In this document: positions 4,924 to 8,785 of the stretch, piece after piece
Layout of the letters: every line of letters begins with the position of its first letter
How positions within the stretch are numbered: the stretch's first letter is position 1
From: JAVBLF01 sp031553675
Lineage (GTDB): Bacteria; Bacillota; Clostridia; Christensenellales; CALWSW01
Assembly (NCBI GenBank): GCA_031553675.1
Contig: JAVBLF010000062.1
Span: 1-8,785, forward strand
Reading direction: 5' to 3'
DNA: 8,785 nt
The notes under the pieces: model-generated
Databases searched by the model: none
Seen by the model: only the letters and a program-made list of their open reading frames with translations
Told to the model about the DNA's origin: nothing
Made by a program: the position numbers and the translations under genes

Positions 4924-6018
4924 TCAGCGGCGTTTGTTCTTCTCCTTGACGTAACGCATGGCCTGTTTCATCTCGCCCATGCCGCCAAACATGCGCTTGA
5001 TCTTCTCCTGTTCGAGGCTGCGGCTGTCGAGCCCCACGTAAGCGAGTTCGGCGGCCAGCTTTTGGTAGCTTTCAAAACGCTCGGCGGACAACTCGCCCTC
5101 CTCGATCGCATCGCGCACCGCGCAACCCGGTTCGCGGTCGTGGCGGCAGTCGGCGAAGCGACAACGCTTGGCGAGCGCTTCGATGTCGGCGAAAGACTTC
5201 GACACGTCGCCGTGGTCGAGTTGGAGTTCGCGCATGCCGGGTGTGTCGATCATCATCGCGCCCGAATCGAGGCGAATGAGTTGGCGGCTGGTCGTCGTGT
5301 GGCGGCCCTTTTCGTCGCGGCGGGTTTCCTTCGTCGCGAGGAGTGCCTTCCCCGCTAGGCCGTTGATCATCGTCGATTTGCCGACCCCCGACGATCCGAG
5401 CAGCGCGGCAGTCTGTCCGCATGCGAGGTGGGGGAGCAGCGCGTCGTAGCCGCCCGTCGTCACGCTCGACGTCGCAACGACATCGCAGCCCGGCGCAGCC
5501 AACTGCGCTTCGGCGACGCGCTCTTCGACGTCGGGGCAAAGGTCGGCCTTTGTCAGCACGACAACGGGGGTCGCGCCGCTGTCCCACGCAACCGTCAGAA
5601 AACGCTCCAGCCGCGCGAGATTGTAGTTTTCGCCGAGCGCCATGCAGAGAAAGACCGCATCGGCGTTGGCTGCGACGACTTGCCGCGTCTGATCTCTGCC
5701 AGCGGCCTTGCGCGCGAAGACGCTGCGTCGTGGCAGCACCAGCCGAATCGATAGCGCGTCGGGCAGACCGGGGTCGTCGGGCGGCAAAGGCGGGTCGATC
5801 AGCACGAAGTCGCCAACGGCCGGAAAGTCGCCCCGTTCGCGCAGCTCGTAGGCAAGCGCGCCGGACAGACGCGCCGGGTATTCGCCGTCCGGCGTCAGGA
5901 CGCGGTAGAGGTCGCGGTGCTGTTCCGAAATGCGGGCGGGCTGCCATTGCGGAAAACGCGCGGCTTCCGACAGTGTGGCTTCGTCGAAGCCCAGGGAGAC
6001 GAGTTCTTTGTTTTGCAT
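4924..6018 (-). CDS. rsgA: Ribosome small-subunit-dependent GTPase RsgA, longer subgroup
   Basis: RsgA is a circularly permuted GTPase that acts in late maturation of the 30S subunit, and its GTPase is stimulated by the subunit. The permuted motif order is plain: G4 TKAD (156-159), G5 TSS (183-185), G1 GSSGVGKST (208-216), G2 region GRHTTT (238-243) and G3 DTPGM (258-262). The N-terminal OB-fold spans about residues 27-100, with PAVGDFV at 66-72. The C-terminal zinc site is complete: Cys286, Cys291, His293, Cys299. At 364 residues it is longer than the roughly 290-300-residue YloQ of Bacillus, owing to about 25 extra residues before the OB-fold and a basic helical tail (residues 335-364). This resembles the second RsgA subgroup that often coexists with a canonical copy. 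The ATG lies 6 nt after the stop of the VWA gene and has only a weak binding site, so coupled translation is likely. Confidence 0.94.
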   Translation of the reverse strand: MQNKELVSLGFDEATLSEAARFPQWQPARISEQHRDLYRVLTPDGEYPARLSGALAYELRERGDFPAVGDFVLIDPPLPPDDPGLPDALSIRLVLPRRSVFARKAAGRDQTRQVVAANADAVFLCMALGENYNLARLERFLTVAWDSGATPVVVLTKADLCPDVEERVAEAQLAAPGCDVVATSSVTTGGYDALLPHLACGQTAALLGSSGVGKSTMINGLAGKALLATKETRRDEKGRHTTTSRQLIRLDSGAMMIDTPGMRELQLDHGDVSKSFADIEALAKRCRFADCRHDREPGCAVRDAIEEGELSAERFESYQKLAAELAYVGLDSRSLEQEKIKRMFGGMGEMKQAMRYVKEKNKRR

Positions 6019-6024
6019 GGTGGA

Positions 6025-8785
6025 TCACATCTTTTTCTTGTTCTGCCGCCGCCGGAGCAATTCGCTGCCCAGATCGGCGTCGTTCGGCGCATTGCCGCGA
6101 GAAGGCTTTGCGGGTTCATGCGGTGCTTGTGGGGAGGGGGGCGGCGTCGGACTCGGTGGGTCGGTCGGCGGGCGCTTGGGCGCGGGAGCCTCGGCTTTCT
6201 GACGGGCCAAATGACGCGCTTCCCGCTTGGCGCGTCCGGCCGCGACTGCTTCGATGAGCCTGCGATCCCAGCGCAGACGGCGCAAGGCGATGTCGGCAAA
6301 GAAGAGCAAAAAGCCGATCAGGAGCAGCCAGGGCCAGATCTCGACGCGGCTCTCGACGCGGTCCATCGGATGGGCGAAGAGTTCGCTCGCCGACGCCACC
6401 GCGAAACCGCCTGTCGCCGTTCGAATGGCTTCGAGCAGCGGCGCGCCGTCCTTCTGGCGGATGTCGAATTCGGGCGAGTAGGCGGCAGGTACACCGCCTT
6501 CGATGACATTGATCGCCTCGCCGTCCTTCGACTGCTCAACGCGGATCGTGTATGCGCCCTCTTGGGTGGCGTCGAACTTGCCCTCGGATTGGCCGGGCGC
6601 GGTCGGGTCAAGGGCGATCGTTTGCGTCGTGCCGTCGGGGTTGATGATCGTCGCCTGGCTCTCGATGCCCTCCCAACGGCCGGCATGCACCGAGATCGTG
6701 CCGGTTTCGCCGGTGACGGTGGCGTCGATCGCGCCCTCGCCGCCCTCGCCGGGGAGCAGGAAATCGACGATGCTGCTGAAAAAGCGGCCGCCCTCTTCCC
6801 ATGCGAGGTAATGCTTCGTCCACATGCCGCGGGCGTCGCTCGTCCAGCTCGCCACCCGCCCCAAACCGAGCTGCCATTGGGCGAGGATGGGCGTGTCCTT
6901 GTCGCTCGTCAAGAGCTCGCTGGCCGTCGGCTTCATGACGGTGGCAATGTAACCGTCGAGCTGCGGGAAGCCCGCGAAACCGTCCGTGATGGGCGACGAC
7001 TCGACGAGCTTGGGCGTAAAGGTGACGTTTTGCAGATAACTTTGCGTCGCGAGGAAGGTCTCCTTCGCAAAGATCTGTGGCAGGTTGGAAAACTCATTCG
7101 CGTCGTAGTAGCGTCCGTCGCCGAGCAGCGCGATCTGTTGCAAAAGCGCTTGGTTGGCGCCCTCGCCAACGCCGACGGTCGAGAGCGTGATGCCCCGTTC
7201 GCGCATTTCCATCGCGAGCTGGTCGAATCCGGTGTCGCCCGGCTGGCCGTCGGTCAGGCAGATGACGTGCTTGAGCTTGCTGTCGGTCGCTTCGAGCGCC
7301 AACATCGCTTCGTTCAGCGCGCCGTACATCATCGTGCCGCCGCCAGGGCGAATGCTGCCGATCAAATTTTTGATCGACTCGACCTCGGTGGGGTGCTGCA
7401 TGCCGACGACCCATTTCGCCGCGCCGTCGAAGGCGACGACGCCGATCGAATCCTTGGCGCTCAGCACTTCGAGCGAACGGACCGCCGCTTCGTTGGCGAG
7501 ATCTTGCCGCGTGATGCCGTAGCGACCGTCCGACATGCTGCCCGACTTATCGATCACGAGCACAAGCCCGAGCGAAGGCATGTCGAGCTTGTTTTTCACG
7601 TCCATATCGACCGGCAAAAGTTCGGCCAAGGGCGAGCCGATGTAGCCGCCGAGGGCATAGCTGTTGTCGCCGCCCGTTGTCAACAGACCGCGCCCCATCG
7701 CCCGAACGAAGGTCCCCATCGCCTCGATCTGCTCCGGACGCAGATCTTCGGCGCTGACGTTCGCGAGCACGCAGGCCTGGTAGGGCTGCCACTGGGCGAG
7801 GTCGGCGCTCAGGCTGGCGGGCGGCACGAGATCGACCGCCATGCCCGCCGCCGTGAGCATCTTTTCGAGCTCGCGCGCGTCGCCATCGCTACCCTCGACC
7901 AAGAGCACACGCGCTTTACCGACGACCTTGGCGATCGACGTGAGCTGGTTGTTTTGCGTCGCACCGCCGCTTTCCTGGAGTACGGCCTGGTACTGCACGA
8001 CGCCCGAACGTTGGGCGACATCTTCGAAGACGAAAACATTCTCGCCCGCCTGGAGTTCGACGTCCTTTTCCGCCATGAGCTGGCGGTCGCCGTAGAGAAA
8101 GAGCTTGGCCGTCTTGGCGGCGTTGGCGTGAAGTGTGACCTTGATGTCGAAGGCTTCGCCCTCGTAGACGCGCGGCGGGATGGAGAGCGCACTGACCTGT
8201 GCGTCGCTGGAGGCGCTGGCCGCCGTGCTGTCGAAGGCCATGACGTCCACCCGAACGCCTTGCGCTTGCAGAGCGCGGGCAGTTTTTTGCGCATCGCCGA
8301 GGTTTTCCTTGCCGTCCGACATCAACAGGATCTGCCGCGCCCCGCCCGCCTCGAAGAGGGCCGCCCCGAATTGCAGCGCCGATCCGAGGTCGCTGTAGCG
8401 GGCGTCGGGCATGGTTTCGAAGCGCGAAAAAGCGCTCGCCCCGGCGAAATGCTGTTCGACGGCGGCGTTGCGCCCAAAGGCCAACACCCCGACGCGGTAA
8501 TGATCGGGCAGTGCCTTGGCGATGTCGCGAATCTGCCCTTCCATTTCGTTGCGTTGCCCGGCGAGGGACTGCGATCGGTCGGCGAGGATCAGAAGCGTCG
8601 CGTCGTTCGAGCGGGTCACGACCGTCAAGCCGGCCATCGCCAGGCAGAGCAGCGCGATCGCGACGCTCCGGACGACGAGGGCGACCCGCGTTTTGAGCGA
8701 GCGCGCGCCCATGCGGAAGTAGGTGGCGATCGTGAAGCCCAGCGCCACCGGCAAAGCGATGAGAAGCAACGGCCTGACGAAATCA
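6025..8785 (-). CDS. Membrane protein with two VWA domains and a glutamine-amidotransferase-like domain (5' end cut by window edge)
   Basis: The frame is open to the right edge. The visible start is ...DFVRPLLLIALPVALG, typical of the extreme N-terminus of such proteins, so only a few codons are probably missing. Residue numbers count from the Leu codon at 8769. Two membrane segments lie at about 1-17 and 31-52. The first VWA domain (56-180) has metal-site motif DRSQS (64-68) and SDG (151-153). A beta-rich linker follows (190-280). A glutamine-amidotransferase-like domain (284-388) has TTGGDNSYALGGY but no obvious nucleophilic cysteine. The second VWA domain (400-575) has DKSGS (407-411), Thr479 and TDG (506-508). 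A further beta-rich region precedes a third membrane segment (812-828) and a basic, then proline-rich tail (861-890). Charge bias suggests that the large part is outside the cell and the tail inside. Such proteins often accompany MoxR ATPase and DUF58 genes, which could lie beyond the edge. The function is unknown; adhesion-like or complex-assembly roles are inference. It is co-directional with rsgA at a 6-nt gap. Confidence 0.9.
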   Translation of the reverse strand, partial: DFVRPLLLIALPVALGFTIATYFRMGARSLKTRVALVVRSVAIALLCLAMAGLTVVTRSNDATLLILADRSQSLAGQRNEMEGQIRDIAKALPDHYRVGVLAFGRNAAVEQHFAGASAFSRFETMPDARYSDLGSALQFGAALFEAGGARQILLMSDGKENLGDAQKTARALQAQGVRVDVMAFDSTAASASSDAQVSALSIPPRVYEGEAFDIKVTLHANAAKTAKLFLYGDRQLMAEKDVELQAGENVFVFEDVAQRSGVVQYQAVLQESGGATQNNQLTSIAKVVGKARVLLVEGSDGDARELEKMLTAAGMAVDLVPPASLSADLAQWQPYQACVLANVSAEDLRPEQIEAMGTFVRAMGRGLLTTGGDNSYALGGYIGSPLAELLPVDMDVKNKLDMPSLGLVLVIDKSGSMSDGRYGITRQDLANEAAVRSLEVLSAKDSIGVVAFDGAAKWVVGMQHPTEVESIKNLIGSIRPGGGTMMYGALNEAMLALEATDSKLKHVICLTDGQPGDTGFDQLAMEMRERGITLSTVGVGEGANQALLQQIALLGDGRYYDANEFSNLPQIFAKETFLATQSYLQNVTFTPKLVESSPITDGFAGFPQLDGYIATVMKPTASELLTSDKDTPILAQWQLGLGRVASWTSDARGMWTKHYLAWEEGGRFFSSIVDFLLPGEGGEGAIDATVTGETGTISVHAGRWEGIESQATIINPDGTTQTIALDPTAPGQSEGKFDATQEGAYTIRVEQSKDGEAINVIEGGVPAAYSPEFDIRQKDGAPLLEAIRTATGGFAVASASELFAHPMDRVESRVEIWPWLLLIGFLLFFADIALRRLRWDRRLIEAVAAGRAKREARHLARQKAEAPAPKRPPTDPPSPTPPPSPQAPHEPAKPSRGNAPNDADLGSELLRRRQNKKKM

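Noticed and set aside
5072..6257. Long arginine-rich open frames overlapping rsgA and the end of the VWA gene
   Set aside because: These are shadow frames with low-complexity Arg/Ala/Pro composition. RsgA motifs in the other frame are complete.
6227..8722. Numerous plus-strand open frames opposite the VWA gene
   Set aside because: They are short, serine- and arginine-rich antisense frames without binding sites, and the minus-strand frame is continuous with recognisable domains.

Overview
The window is GC-rich coding DNA of a Gram-positive-type bacterium. The gene set murB-rapZ-whiA-crh is the signature of Bacillota (Firmicutes), and strong AAAGGAGG-type ribosome binding sites fit that group. 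A high-GC lineage of Clostridia or a relative is the most likely source. This is an inference from gene content and base composition; genus cannot be read from the sequence.

Layout from left to right. (1) Positions 1-732, minus strand: a MerR-family regulator of the TipA type, whose last few codons lie beyond the left edge. It has a textbook MerR promoter (19-bp spacer with a perfect dyad) and, inside the gene, a second strong ribosome binding site and in-frame ATG that would yield the ligand-binding domain alone, as in Streptomyces tipA. (2) Positions 856-1443, plus strand: a membrane-anchored 195-residue protein resembling a cut-down extracellular solute-binding protein. (3) Positions 1567-4647, plus strand: a tightly packed run of murB (peptidoglycan precursor synthesis), rapZ/yvcJ (nucleotide-binding regulator), whiA (DNA-binding regulator of division or sporulation) and a crh-like HPr paralogue. 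Neighbouring genes overlap or nearly touch. The HPr-like protein has Arg at the catalytic His15 position and keeps regulatory Ser46, so it is probably a Crh-type signalling protein and not a PTS phosphocarrier. The yvcK/glmR gene usually found between rapZ and whiA is absent. (4) Positions 4655-4683: a short hairpin flanked by A and T tracts that can terminate both converging transcription units. (5) Positions 8785 down to 4688, minus strand: a second operon that enters from beyond the right edge. It holds a large membrane protein with two von Willebrand A domains around a glutamine-amidotransferase-like domain, an RsgA-type ribosome-assembly GTPase of the longer subgroup, and a 71-residue DUF6440-like protein.

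The central operon joins cell-wall synthesis (MurB) with regulators of carbon metabolism and growth (RapZ, WhiA, Crh). The leftward operon couples an envelope VWA protein with a ribosome-assembly GTPase. No tRNA, rRNA, CRISPR array, insertion sequence or attachment site was seen, and no stretch over 300 bases lacks a gene.
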